Positions 25,936 through 34,225 of a stretch of 64,000 nucleotides of DNA are shown here, piece after piece (positions within the stretch are counted from its first letter, which is position 1; the number at the start of each line of letters is the position of its first letter). Position numbers and translations under genes: made by a program. The stretch is from positions 1 through 64,000 of the forward strand of contig NZ_BAABHB010000009.1 in assembly GCF_039541875.1 (NCBI RefSeq), given 5' to 3'. Below the pieces are notes generated by a model that was not told the DNA's origin, did no database searches, and was given only the letters and a program-made list of their open reading frames with translations. Origin of the DNA: Nibrella viscosa (GTDB lineage: Bacteria; Bacteroidota; Bacteroidia; Cytophagales; Spirosomataceae).

Positions 25936-27061
25936 CGTTTGTCTCTTGCACAACCCGCTCGTAATAGTTTTCGTAGAGCGGCAGTATTTTCGACAATTCA
26001 AATTCTTTGGCCCGCTCCAGGGCATTCTTTTTGAAAGCCGGCAGATGCTCGTCATCCAGCACAAAGAGGGCGTTTTTAACCATATCGTTCACATCGCCAA
26101 CGGGACTCAGGAAACCCGTTACCCCATGAACGTTCAGTTCCGGCAGGCCGCCCGCGTCAGACGTAATCAGAGGCACCTCGCAGGCGAGTGCCTCCAGACC
26201 GGCCAGACCAAAGCTCTCGTTTTCAGACGGCATCAGAAACAGATCTGCCACCGACAAGACTTCTTCTACCGCATCGAGCTTACCCAGAAACCGCACGTCT
26301 TCGTAAATGCCCAGATCACGGCAAAGCTTCTCAATGCGTGCCCGCTCGGGACCGTCACCCACCAGCAGCATCTTGGCCGGCATATGCTGTTGAATCTTAT
26401 AAAAAGTCATAACGGCATCGTCGATACGTTTGACCCGCCGGAAGTTGGAGGTATGCACAATCAGCTTCTCGCCGTTGGGGCAGATTGCTTTTTTGAAATG
26501 CTCTTTCTGCTGCCGCTGGAACCGGGACAGGTCAATGAAATTAGGAATCACCTCAATATCCCGCTTAATGGCAAAATGCCGGTAGGTGTCGCGCCGAAGG
26601 TCTTCTGAAACCGCCGTAACGCCATCTGACTCGTTGATGCTGAACGTCACCACCGGCTCATACGAGGCATCTTTACCCACCAGCGTAATATCTGTACCAT
26701 GCAGGGTAGTAACTACCGGCACCGTGCGGCCCTGCGCGCGCAGAATCATTTTGGCCATATAAGCCGCCGACGCGTGCGGAATGGCGTAGTGTACATGCAG
26801 CAGATCGACATTTTCATTCAGCACCACATTCACCATTTCGCTGGCCAGTGCCGACTCATACGGCGGATACTGAAACAAAGGATAAGACGGTATATTTACT
26901 TCGTGGTAAAAGACATTTTCGTTGAAAAAATCGAGCCGGGGCGGCTGCTGGTAGGTAATGAAATGAATCTGGTGGCCATTTTTAGATAGTGCCTTTCCTA
27001 ACTCGGTAGCAACCACACCACTCCCCCCAAAAGTTGGGTAGCAAACAATGCCAATTCTCAT
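25907..27061 (-). CDS. bshA: N-acetyl-alpha-D-glucosaminyl L-malate synthase BshA
   Basis: GT4-family glycosyltransferase that makes GlcNAc-malate from UDP-GlcNAc and L-malate, the first step of bacillithiol synthesis. The start MRIGIVCYPTFGGSGVVATELG and the motifs LLHVHYAIPHASAAYMAK, TTLHGTDITLVG, IPNFIDLSRF, MPSENESFGLAGLEALAC and TSDAGGLPE are those of BshA rather than a generic GT4. At 384 residues it is of normal length. Its last codons overlap the decayed NDH-2 frame. bshB and bshC are not in the window. Confidence 0.93.
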   Translation of the reverse strand: MRIGIVCYPTFGGSGVVATELGKALSKNGHQIHFITYQQPPRLDFFNENVFYHEVNIPSYPLFQYPPYESALASEMVNVVLNENVDLLHVHYAIPHASAAYMAKMILRAQGRTVPVVTTLHGTDITLVGKDASYEPVVTFSINESDGVTAVSEDLRRDTYRHFAIKRDIEVIPNFIDLSRFQRQQKEHFKKAICPNGEKLIVHTSNFRRVKRIDDAVMTFYKIQQHMPAKMLLVGDGPERARIEKLCRDLGIYEDVRFLGKLDAVEEVLSVADLFLMPSENESFGLAGLEALACEVPLITSDAGGLPELNVHGVTGFLSPVGDVNDMVKNALFVLDDEHLPAFKKNALERAKEFELSKILPLYENYYERVVQETNAKAQDALVS

Positions 27062-27182
27062 AGATACGAGCCGCTTTAGCAGGAGCGGCTGAATTCATAA
27101 CAAAAAAATACATGAAAGTTCTCCCGGTGGACCGTAAAGTATTTGTTACGCCGGAAAAATGGCCCTCCGCCCGAAAATCTTG

Positions 27183-27190
27183 TATCTTTG
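27183..27190 (+). promoter_or_regulatory. Candidate -7 element before the prenyltransferase
   Basis: TATCTTTG matches TAnnTTTG and lies 27 bases before the ATG at 27217. No good -33 TTG was found at the normal distance. It falls inside the upstream extension of the reading frame and so argues for the later start. Confidence 0.45.
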
Positions 27191-27216
27191 GAACAACCAT
27201 TCCGGCACTGGCAGCT

Positions 27217-28104
27217 ATGGTACGAAAACTTCCTCTATCAGCCTTTTTTCTGGGATTTTTACGGCTCATCCGGGTACAGAACCTGCTGATCGTGGTGGGT
27301 ACGCAGTACCTGGCGCGGGTATGTCTGGTGGGTCCCGAAGCCGGCTCACCGGCCACGCAATGGCCTCAGCTCCTACTTGACCCAGCCTTGTTTCTGCTGT
27401 CGCTGTCGACGGTTTGCATCGCGGCTGCCGGTTACGTTATTAACGATTATTTTGACATCAAAATAGACATTGTCAACAAGCCGGAGCGGGTAATTATTGG
27501 CCGCTATCTGAAACGCCGGGTGGCTATGGGTGCTCACCAGGTACTCAATGTAATTGGCTGTCTGATTGGCCTGTACCTGAGCCGCTGGGTCTTTGCCGTT
27601 GATGTGCTGTCGGTTACGCTGCTGTGGTTTTATTCCGTCTATTTCAAACGACAGCCATTTGTAGGCAACCTGATTGTTTCTTTTCTGACAGCGCTCTCGC
27701 TGATCATTCTGGCTGTATACTACCGTCGTAATACCGATTTACTGCTCATTTATGCGGCCTTTTCGTTTTGTATTTCGCTGGTACGGGAGATCATCAAAGA
27801 CATGGAGGACGTAAAAGGGGATGCCCGCTTCGGCTGCCGAACCCTGCCTATTGTCTGGGGCATCCGCCGGACCAAGTACCTGCTGTACGGGATCATTGCG
27901 TTGTTTATTGCTACGCTGTTTCTCATCGCCAACTCACTCGATAACCTCCGGCTGGCGTGGATTTTTATGATTCTGCTTATCCCCATCGGCTGGCTGGTAT
28001 TCCGCCTGGTCCGGGCCGACACCAAACGCGATTTTAATTACCTCAGCAGCCTGTGCAAACTCATTATGCTGATGGGCGTAGTCAGCATGGTGTGGGTGAT
28101 ATAA
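27217..28104 (+). CDS. UbiA-family prenyltransferase
   Basis: A 295-residue membrane enzyme with about nine helices. The two aspartate-rich motifs are NDYFDIKIDIVNKPERVI and REIIKDMEDVKGD, which bind the prenyl diphosphate through magnesium. Bacteroidota members of this subgroup are often called geranylgeranylglycerol-phosphate geranylgeranyltransferase-like, but the acceptor is not certain. The ATG at 27217 (MVRKLPLSAFFLGFLRL) is preferred to 27112 because it precedes the first helix and follows a -7-like element. It is divergent from bshA. Confidence 0.85.
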   Translation: MVRKLPLSAFFLGFLRLIRVQNLLIVVGTQYLARVCLVGPEAGSPATQWPQLLLDPALFLLSLSTVCIAAAGYVINDYFDIKIDIVNKPERVIIGRYLKRRVAMGAHQVLNVIGCLIGLYLSRWVFAVDVLSVTLLWFYSVYFKRQPFVGNLIVSFLTALSLIILAVYYRRNTDLLLIYAAFSFCISLVREIIKDMEDVKGDARFGCRTLPIVWGIRRTKYLLYGIIALFIATLFLIANSLDNLRLAWIFMILLIPIGWLVFRLVRADTKRDFNYLSSLCKLIMLMGVVSMVWVI

Positions 28105-28108
28105 AAGA

Positions 28109-28148
28109 CACGGAGCATAGAGTCTGTGTAAAGTACCTATGCTCCGTG
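28109..28148. terminator. Bidirectional hairpin terminator
   Basis: CACGGAGCATAG (28109-28120) pairs perfectly with CTATGCTCCGTG (28137-28148) over a 16-base loop, between the ends of the convergent prenyltransferase and lipoprotein genes. Confidence 0.65.
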
Positions 28149-28163
28149 CTATATGCTACCCCG

Positions 28164-28736
28164 TTAGTTCACCGTCAGGTTAAAATTAATGTTGACATCG
28201 TCACTGCCGGGGGCAACCGTACCGTTCTTGACGGCAACGCCATTAACGGGAGGCTGGTGCCGCAGCCGCACGTTCAGCTTACCGGTTCCGACGGCACCCG
28301 TCCGGGCGGTACCGGTAAGGCCAACCGGAAAGTTTCGGCTATCCCGATCACCGTAGGTATACGTTAGCAGGGTTGCCGGAGTAGCCGTGTATACAAATAA
28401 GTGTTCGTCTCTCTTTTCCTGAACTTCGGTCGTTAGGTTTTTGGCCGGCGACTTACTTTCATCCAGCAGGGCAATGGTGAGTGTGTAGGTGGTATTGGCT
28501 TTCAGGCTGATGTTATCGAACCGGGTAGGAGCCTGACCGCCGTCGCCATCCGGATCGCGAAAGGTGAATGTTTGCGGGCTGCCCCCTCCCTGTTCAGTAA
28601 ATGTCAGACTAACGGTTGTAATAAGTTCATTTTCGTCGGCCGGCTCCGGATCTTTCGCTTTATCACAACTGGTGAGAAATAAGCCGAAACCGCCGATTAA
28701 CAGCAGACCAACCCATGCTTTTGTTCGTGTTCTCAT
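28164..28736 (-). CDS. Lipoprotein divergent from a MerC-domain gene
   Basis: A 190-residue lipoprotein with a signal peptide from MRTRTKAWVGLLLIGGFGLF and lipobox LTSC followed by DKAKDPEPADE. The ATG at 28736 fits the signal. The mature domain is beta-rich (ITTVSLTFTEQGG, FTFRDPDGDGG, KLNVRLRHQPP, NINFNLTVN) and lacks a named family known to me. Proteins of this look occur beside metal-uptake receptors in Bacteroidota. The shared upstream region with the MerC gene contains palindromic TTGCA repeats, suggesting common metal-dependent control. Confidence 0.7.
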   Translation of the reverse strand: MRTRTKAWVGLLLIGGFGLFLTSCDKAKDPEPADENELITTVSLTFTEQGGGSPQTFTFRDPDGDGGQAPTRFDNISLKANTTYTLTIALLDESKSPAKNLTTEVQEKRDEHLFVYTATPATLLTYTYGDRDSRNFPVGLTGTARTGAVGTGKLNVRLRHQPPVNGVAVKNGTVAPGSDDVNINFNLTVN

Positions 28737-28804
28737 TCGCTTACAGGTTAATATTGAACAGTACTGGATACATACCAGCCGCAAAATTATCTATCTGCAA
28801 CGAT

Positions 28805-28832
28805 GTTGCAAAAAATATGCAACATTATTGCA
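28805..28832. promoter_or_regulatory. Palindromic candidate operator between lipoprotein and merC-like genes
   Basis: GTTGCA-N7-TGCAAC at 28805-28823 overlaps TGCAA-N5-TTGCA at 28818-28832, giving three alternating half-sites. A further TTTGCAA lies at 28868-28874. The layout between two divergent genes and next to a promoter suggests a dimeric repressor of the Fur/Zur type; the identity of the regulator is inference. Confidence 0.5.
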
Positions 28833-28842
28833 AAAATATTGG

Positions 28843-28871
28843 TTTGTGTCTAAAGCAGTGATTTATCTTTG
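28843..28871 (+). promoter_or_regulatory. Candidate promoter of the MerC-domain gene
   Basis: TTTG (28843-28846), 17 bases, then TATCTTTG (28864-28871): a full match to the Bacteroidota -33/-7 pattern, 75 bases before the start codon and adjacent to the palindromic repeats. Confidence 0.62.
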
Positions 28872-28945
28872 CAAGCGAAATCTGATTGATGTACTAAGGT
28901 TATCCGATGAGGCTGCTCATCGCCGGTACCGAAACCAGTAGGGGT

Positions 28946-29326
28946 ATGAAGCTTACTAATTTTTCCAGAAAAGCCGATGTTGTTGGTATAACCGGTTCGG
29001 TATTATGTATACTGCATTGCCTGACCACACCCATCCTGCTGATGACCTCTGCGCTGGTAGCGAACGAGACGGTTCGGGTTGGGTATCTGAGCCTGGATTA
29101 TCTGTTTATCGGCATCAACATAGCTGCTGTTTATCACGCAACGCGGCATAATACGTCGGCCCTGATCAAAGCTAGTCTGTGGTTCTTCCTGGGGCTGTTT
29201 GCGGTGTCGCTGCTGCTGGAAGAAGTCAATCCGGTTTTTGAGTATGTGGCTTACGCAGCCTCGGCTGGTCTGGTTTTCTCGCACCTGTACAACATCCGGT
29301 ACAGCCGCACGGCTCACGCTCACTAG
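28946..29326 (+). CDS. MerC-domain membrane protein
   Basis: A 126-residue protein with four predicted helices. The MerC signature is GITGSVLCILHCLTTPILLM, whose Cys-x-x-x-Cys-type pair binds metal in mercury importers. The C-terminus ends in histidines (SRTAHAH). No merA, merT or merP is near, so mercury resistance is not implied. In Bacteroidota such proteins often accompany zinc-responsive genes. The ATG at 28946 (MKLTNFSRKADVVG) fits family starts better than the opening at 28907. Confidence 0.83.
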   Translation: MKLTNFSRKADVVGITGSVLCILHCLTTPILLMTSALVANETVRVGYLSLDYLFIGINIAAVYHATRHNTSALIKASLWFFLGLFAVSLLLEEVNPVFEYVAYAASAGLVFSHLYNIRYSRTAHAH

Positions 29327-29427
29327 CCGCCTACGCTTCGGATCTATGATTTGACCAGCAGATCCCTGGCGCTAACCCTTAGCCTTGCAGCCAGTCTGGT
29401 ACTATACGCCCGGTAGAAATTCGCTAA

Positions 29428-30033
29428 CTACTCTGGTATGCGCTCCATGACACCGACCTGATACCGGTAGGAGTACGGCCTGAGTTGTCCGACCTGTTCA
29501 TCAGGCCTCCCGTTCTGAACCCTCAGGCGCAGGATCGGCCGAGCCGTTAGTGCCTGAATGTAAGAGCCTATAAGTGCCCCTAAACTGGCCCCACCACTTA
29601 TACCCAACGCCAGATGTAGCCCAAACACGGCCGGACTCCGGGGGGGCGACTTTTGCAATGATTGATACGTCAGGTAGCCAACGCCGACCCCCCCAATGAC
29701 CGCCCCTTCCAGCGGACCGGCAAACCAGCCGGTTTGCGGGTACAGACTAACCCGCCTGACAGCTTTCAGGTCAATAACGCTCACCCGGATAGCTTTTTCT
29801 TTGTTAGGGTTATCCCTGGTAACGAGGAGTTGCGACTCGTTTGCGTCATACAATATACCTACGATACGATTTCCGGTAAGGGTTGTAATTTTCGCCTGGT
29901 ATAAACCGACCGTTGCCCGCTGAGCCGGAAGCGGAATCAGATACCCCCACCCCTCTCCCAGCCGCTGAGCCTGTAGCGTTGGTGCAATGCTCAGCAGTAG
30001 CCAGACCAGCATAGTTTTTTGTAAAAACGCCAT
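29428..30033 (-). CDS. Exported hypothetical protein with glycine-rich membrane segment
   Basis: A 201-residue protein with a signal peptide ending LQAQ. An N-terminal beta region (VGLYQAKITTLTGNRIVGIL) precedes a glycine-rich hydrophobic pair (GAVIGGVGVGYLTY and LGISGGASLGALIGSY). This pattern is seen in many Bacteroidota proteins of unknown role. It ends the unit that starts with the M48 protease, 12 bases upstream, so the two may act together at the envelope. Confidence 0.6.
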   Translation of the reverse strand: MAFLQKTMLVWLLLSIAPTLQAQRLGEGWGYLIPLPAQRATVGLYQAKITTLTGNRIVGILYDANESQLLVTRDNPNKEKAIRVSVIDLKAVRRVSLYPQTGWFAGPLEGAVIGGVGVGYLTYQSLQKSPPRSPAVFGLHLALGISGGASLGALIGSYIQALTARPILRLRVQNGRPDEQVGQLRPYSYRYQVGVMERIPE

Positions 30034-30045
30034 CGTATACGCCCG

Positions 30046-31158
30046 CTAGTGATGGGCTTTGTTAGTTTGGCCGGCAATTTGCTGCCACAGTTCAGCCAAA
30101 CGGCGTTGCTGACCGGCTCCTGCGGCCATTATCCTCACGTGTTGTATCCGTTTTGTGGCTGCGGCTAGGCGCTCAGTTGTTTCGGGGTGGGTCGACAAAG
30201 CGGAGGGCCCCAACTTGCCCTCTTTAGGTAACACATGCAGCATCCAGACCACGCCCTGCGGATCAATACCCTGCCGGGCCAGGGCCTCCACCGCAAAAGC
30301 ATCGGCCTGGTCTTCTTTGTCGCGGGAGAATGATAGAGACGTCAGCGAATGGGCATTGTCGATCAGCACTGCCATCAGGCCGGTTACATCGCCGAACAGC
30401 AAGGATAGTACGGCATACGAAGCTACCGACCGGGTGAGTTGCTGGAGCGAGTGGCGGTATTCGATATGCGCTGTTTCATGGGCCAGCAAAGCAGCCAGTT
30501 GCTCATGGCGGCTCATCCGGTTCAGCAGGCTATCGTACACAACGATATGCCCGCCGGGAATGGCAAAGGCATTGATCTCGTTGTGCTTTACAACGGTTAT
30601 TTGGCCCGGAAAACGGGTGGGCAGCCCTACCGCCTGCCAGTATGCATTAACCCACTGTGTCCGGGCCGGGTCAACTGGCAGGCGCTCCTCACTGATCACC
30701 TGCTTATACAGCACCTCGCCCAATTTCTGTTCCTGCGCCGGTGGTATCAGTTCGACAGCCCGGTCGGCCAGTGCCGGTAAGCCATAGACATACAGTCCCC
30801 ATGCCAGCGCAATCAGCAACGCTGTAATTAGTAAAACGGTTAGAAATCCCCGCTCCTGCACCCACAGGCGTTTACTCACCTGGGTTAGCGGGCGCCCGGC
30901 GTAGCGAGGCAGTACCGCTGCCTGGTAGTCGGCGGTAGCAAAATCGAGGTACTGGTGCGGGAAAGATCCGTATTGCAACCGCGTCTTGCCGGCGGGATGC
31001 CAGTCGGCAAGGCGCGTTTTCTTAACCAACCACGTATCCGTGTGCGGAAACCCGTCGGCACTGGCATATGTAATCCGGATTACCTCATCATCCAGGTAAA
31101 TCTCCGCCGGGTGTGCCTCCGGTAACGTTCCATCAAAAAAGGTAGCCTGTACAGACAT
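30046..31158 (-). CDS. M48-family membrane-associated metallopeptidase
   Basis: A 370-residue protease. The first 105 residues are a soluble beta-rich domain. One membrane helix follows (FLTVLLITALLIALAWGLYVY). The M48 domain has the zinc motif HETAHIEYRH, third ligand region DKEDQADAFAVEAL, and NEINAFAIPGGHIVV before it. The C-terminal STHPETTERLAA is typical of the family. The cytoplasmic N-terminal domain ahead of the helix is an unusual addition compared with BepA-type periplasmic enzymes. It is probably an envelope quality-control protease. Confidence 0.88.
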   Translation of the reverse strand: MSVQATFFDGTLPEAHPAEIYLDDEVIRITYASADGFPHTDTWLVKKTRLADWHPAGKTRLQYGSFPHQYLDFATADYQAAVLPRYAGRPLTQVSKRLWVQERGFLTVLLITALLIALAWGLYVYGLPALADRAVELIPPAQEQKLGEVLYKQVISEERLPVDPARTQWVNAYWQAVGLPTRFPGQITVVKHNEINAFAIPGGHIVVYDSLLNRMSRHEQLAALLAHETAHIEYRHSLQQLTRSVASYAVLSLLFGDVTGLMAVLIDNAHSLTSLSFSRDKEDQADAFAVEALARQGIDPQGVVWMLHVLPKEGKLGPSALSTHPETTERLAAATKRIQHVRIMAAGAGQQRRLAELWQQIAGQTNKAHH

Positions 31159-31351
31159 TCGTCAGTGACTAATCATTGCGACCGAAATTTACGTTATAAT
31201 TGGTAACCAACTACGCACGGTGTCATGGAGAGTCGTCAACGGGATTGACGGGAGAAATACGCCATCAACTACAACACCTAAAGATCGGCCATGCCACACT
31301 GGCGATTGAAACCGACACCGGCAGTTACCGGCCTGGGAACTGCCGAACCGG

Positions 31352-31711
31352 CTATGATTTTCCGGGAAAGAGGTACTTCGTCACAATCACAAAAAAGGCG
31401 GTCACATTGACCGTTGTAGAGCCGATGAGCGCAATGGTAACCGCTTCGGGTATGTTGAGCCAGCCGATCCCTTCGGCAATGATAATGCCCAGAATCACCA
31501 CCAGCCAACCCACAACCATCCAGAAAATCCACTGCGCAAATTTCTTGCGCTCGCGAATATCCTGCACAAAACTATCCAGCCGGGCTTTCCGCTCTTCCTG
31601 ATCGTACTGGTTAAACTCACCCTGCGAAAGGCTGCTGCTGCGGGGGTCGGCGGAGGAGGATTCGATGAGTCGCTTAAATACTTCTTTGGCTTTCTCCTCA
31701 CTCTCCGACAT
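31352..31711 (-). CDS. Small two-helix membrane protein, candidate toxin partner of SocA-like protein
   Basis: A 119-residue protein. The first 55 residues are charged and probably helical (MSESEEKAKEVFKRLIESSS, ARLDSFVQDIRERKKF). Two membrane helices follow (WIFWMVVGWLVVILGIIIAE and VTIALIGSTTVNVTAFFVIV). No named domain was recognised. Its start overlaps the end of the SocA/Panacea gene by 14 bases, so translation is coupled. Panacea-domain antitoxins are known to pair with many unrelated toxins, some of them small membrane proteins. That makes this a candidate toxin, but it could also be a neutral partner. Confidence 0.7.
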   Translation of the reverse strand: MSESEEKAKEVFKRLIESSSADPRSSSLSQGEFNQYDQEERKARLDSFVQDIRERKKFAQWIFWMVVGWLVVILGIIIAEGIGWLNIPEAVTIALIGSTTVNVTAFFVIVTKYLFPGKS

Positions 31712-32204
31712 GGGTTCTGATGATTTCGGTGAAATAGTCTTTGATGAGGTTGTTATCTATTGGCTCATACTCGGCAATTCCGCTTTCGGTACGGCTAACG
31801 GCCTGGTACCAGGGCGAGCCTTCGGTATGCGTCCAGTTGGAGAGTTGGATGGCGTTAAAATCTTTGGTAATGTCCCAGGCCATATTAATGGTGTTCTGCG
31901 CCTGTCTGTCGATGACATCGCCCTCGTCTACAAAACTATCGTCTTCCCAGAAACCCATTTTTACTGCTCTAGTAATGGGGTTGTTCCCCCAGTTTTTAAA
32001 TCGGTAGTAAATATCACGGATAACGGGTCCGTAGGTCCAGGCTTCCACCTGCTCTTTGATGAGGGGCTTTTCGTAGCGGGCCAGGTGCAGCCCGTGCGCA
32101 AAGTAGATGAGTTTCTGCAACTTCATCGGGGTCACGGGCTTTCCTTGGGCAATGCCTTTGTTAATAAACTGACTGGCGATAACCAGAGCCGGGTACATAG
32201 TCAT
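31698..32204 (-). CDS. SocA-like Panacea-domain (DUF4065) protein, candidate antitoxin
   Basis: A 168-residue protein with the Panacea domain: KLQKLIYFAHGLHLARYEKPLI, EQVEAWTYGPVIRDIYYRFKNWG, then a helical C-terminus. The family includes the SocA antitoxin of Caulobacter and phage-encoded GepA. Members neutralise toxins of several folds. The start at 32204 (or 32198) is chosen because the family begins near MYPALVIASQFI; the opening at 32249 adds an unconserved segment. It is the upstream gene of a two-gene unit. Confidence 0.85.
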   Translation of the reverse strand: MTMYPALVIASQFINKGIAQGKPVTPMKLQKLIYFAHGLHLARYEKPLIKEQVEAWTYGPVIRDIYYRFKNWGNNPITRAVKMGFWEDDSFVDEGDVIDRQAQNTINMAWDITKDFNAIQLSNWTHTEGSPWYQAVSRTESGIAEYEPIDNNLIKDYFTEIIRTHVGE

Positions 32205-32299
32205 GAGTGACCTTCTGGTCGTGTTGTTTACTGAAAAATCAATAATCAAAGATACAATTATCTCTGTTCCAAAACCATAGACTCCGCCGGCGCAGGCGC

Positions 32300-32340
32300 C
32301 CGAAACTAAAAATGCCGGAAATCAGCTTCCGGCACATTTT
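32300..32340 (-). terminator. Terminator of the glycogen synthase gene
   Basis: TGCCGGAA (32313-32320) pairs with TTCCGGCA (32327-32334) over six bases. On the minus strand it is followed by a T-rich run (complement of CTAAAAA). The plus-strand side also has TTTTTT, so it may work both ways. Confidence 0.75.
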
Positions 32341-32355
32341 TTCAGGGGCTTTCGG

Positions 32356-34170
32356 TTACGGCTTTCGTCGTTTCAGCGCCAGATCGTGGGCGGTATCGTA
32401 GTATGAGCGGAGGTTGGTCCAGTCAAACACCTCGGCAATGCTCTCTACCCGGTTTCGCTGGGCAATACGGTCGCGCTGCGACATCCGCACGAATCGGAAG
32501 AGGATATTAGCGAGCTGGTCGGCGGCTTCGTTGAACGACTGGGTCCGGCGATTGACCACGTAGATACCCCGGTTTTCGTAATCCCGCATAATTTGCATGA
32601 TAAAATCGCCGAAGCCGGACTGATCGCTGGTGACGGTTGGAATTCCGCGCACGACGCACTCCAGGGGTGTATAGCCCCAGGGCTCGTAGTAGCTCGGGAA
32701 AACGCCCAGGTGGCAGCCCCGCACAAACTGACCGTAATCGAGACCGAACAGCGGATTGGTAGACGCGATAAAATCGGGGTGGTACACAATCTTCACCCGG
32801 TCAAACTCATTGTTCACCAGTTTAGCCTGCCGGATAAAGTGGGTCATGGCATCTTCCTGCACCAGGTCGTGCGTCACAAAGCGGGGCAGTTGTTTGGTCT
32901 TCCAGCTTTGAATGGTCCGCCGGAGCCGGAGCCGCCAGTACTCGTCCACAAAACTGTTCAGGTCCGGCATGGTAATGTCTGAATTGGACGCTGCGGCCTG
33001 AAACAGTCGTTCGCCTACCTGCTGCTCAATAGCCTCGCAGGTTTCCTGAATTTCTTCCAGCAGGGCACGGGAATGAAGCACCTCGGGGTTGATGGAGTGG
33101 TACGGCTGTTTGGTCACCATAAACATCACCACGGTGGTATCCATATTAGCTTCGCGCATCCGCCAGTTCAACCGAGCCAGGGCCTCGAGCGTCAGGTCGT
33201 ATCCTTTATTGCTAAACTCAAACCGGCCGGAGGTAAAGAAGTAAAGTGTTTTCTCCAGATCGAATGAATAGGTCTGGAAGAAGTGCCCCATCACAAACTC
33301 GTGAATTTTGGCCTTGTATTTAACGTGCAGGTTTTGAAACTCATGCACGGCCGTGAACCGCATGATGTTCAGGCCATTGGGTAATACCAGGTCGGGGTTT
33401 CGGCCCAGGAACACCTCACATTCACGGGCCGTCACATCGCTGACGGTCGTAAACACATGCGCCTGCTGGGCAGCCAGTCGTTCAATGGTTGCCTGCGTTT
33501 CGATATTGTAATGCCGGGCTTCGCGCAGCCAGTCGAAGAACGGCAGCTTGCCATAAAATCCTTCTTCGTTCTGAGCCAGGTAGCGCCCCAGCATAGTGGC
33601 GTGGGTGGTGAAAACCGTCGCAACTTTTACATTCTCCCGGCGCAGGTCGGGCAACCCGGTACTGGCCATCCATTCGTGAAAATGCGCTACCAGATCGACC
33701 CGGCGGGCGTGGTCATCGGCCAGTAGCTTAATAAATACGCGAGCCGCTTCACCAAAAGCAATCACCTGGTTGACGAGGTCTTCGACCCCCAGCGTTGAGA
33801 GTTGGTGCCGCTCCCAGAGATCATGCTTGATCTGGTTGAGCTGCGGGGTAACGCTCTCCAAATGGAACAGCACAATCCTGGGCCGGCCGGTTATCAGCCA
33901 GTAGCCGTACTCGACGGCGTAGCCCATCTGCCGCATTTTTCTGACAGTCTGGCCAATCTCCGTCTCATCCGGTTCGGTAATGGGTTCATATTCGGCGGCC
34001 GCCCGCTGAGGGAAATAAGGACCAAGACAAATGTAGTCATCGCCCCATTTTTCAACCATAGCCGGTACTTTTGAACGGATAACCGTATAGATGCCGCCGA
34101 CCTGATTGCAAACCTCCCAGGCTAACTCAAGCAATAATTTACGCTTCGATGTAGAGAATACTGATTCCAA
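32356..34170 (-). CDS. Eukaryotic-type glycogen synthase (GT3 family)
   Basis: A 604-residue glycosyltransferase that elongates alpha-1,4-glucan. The start LLLELAWEVCNQVGGIYTVI, then VDLVAHFHEWMASTGLP, FTTHATMLGRYLA, PNGLNIMRF, FFTSGRFEFSNKGYDLTLEAL and the C-terminal PSYYEPWGYTPLECVVRGIPTVTSD (here split) follow the GT3 order of yeast and animal enzymes rather than bacterial GlgA (GT5). GT3 enzymes use UDP-glucose. A bacterial GT3 synthase is usual in Bacteroidota. It matches functionally with glgX 25 kb away. A terminator follows. Confidence 0.92.
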   Translation of the reverse strand: MESVFSTSKRKLLLELAWEVCNQVGGIYTVIRSKVPAMVEKWGDDYICLGPYFPQRAAAEYEPITEPDETEIGQTVRKMRQMGYAVEYGYWLITGRPRIVLFHLESVTPQLNQIKHDLWERHQLSTLGVEDLVNQVIAFGEAARVFIKLLADDHARRVDLVAHFHEWMASTGLPDLRRENVKVATVFTTHATMLGRYLAQNEEGFYGKLPFFDWLREARHYNIETQATIERLAAQQAHVFTTVSDVTARECEVFLGRNPDLVLPNGLNIMRFTAVHEFQNLHVKYKAKIHEFVMGHFFQTYSFDLEKTLYFFTSGRFEFSNKGYDLTLEALARLNWRMREANMDTTVVMFMVTKQPYHSINPEVLHSRALLEEIQETCEAIEQQVGERLFQAAASNSDITMPDLNSFVDEYWRLRLRRTIQSWKTKQLPRFVTHDLVQEDAMTHFIRQAKLVNNEFDRVKIVYHPDFIASTNPLFGLDYGQFVRGCHLGVFPSYYEPWGYTPLECVVRGIPTVTSDQSGFGDFIMQIMRDYENRGIYVVNRRTQSFNEAADQLANILFRFVRMSQRDRIAQRNRVESIAEVFDWTNLRSYYDTAHDLALKRRKP

Positions 34171-34225
34171 AATTATGGGGCTGTTTTGAACGTAACCAGA
34201 CGTAATCAGCGCTAAGATACAAAGG

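Noticed and set aside
28907..29326. A mercury-resistance operon
   Set aside because: Only a MerC-domain protein is present; merR, merA, merT and merP are absent and the upstream palindromes do not resemble a MerR operator.
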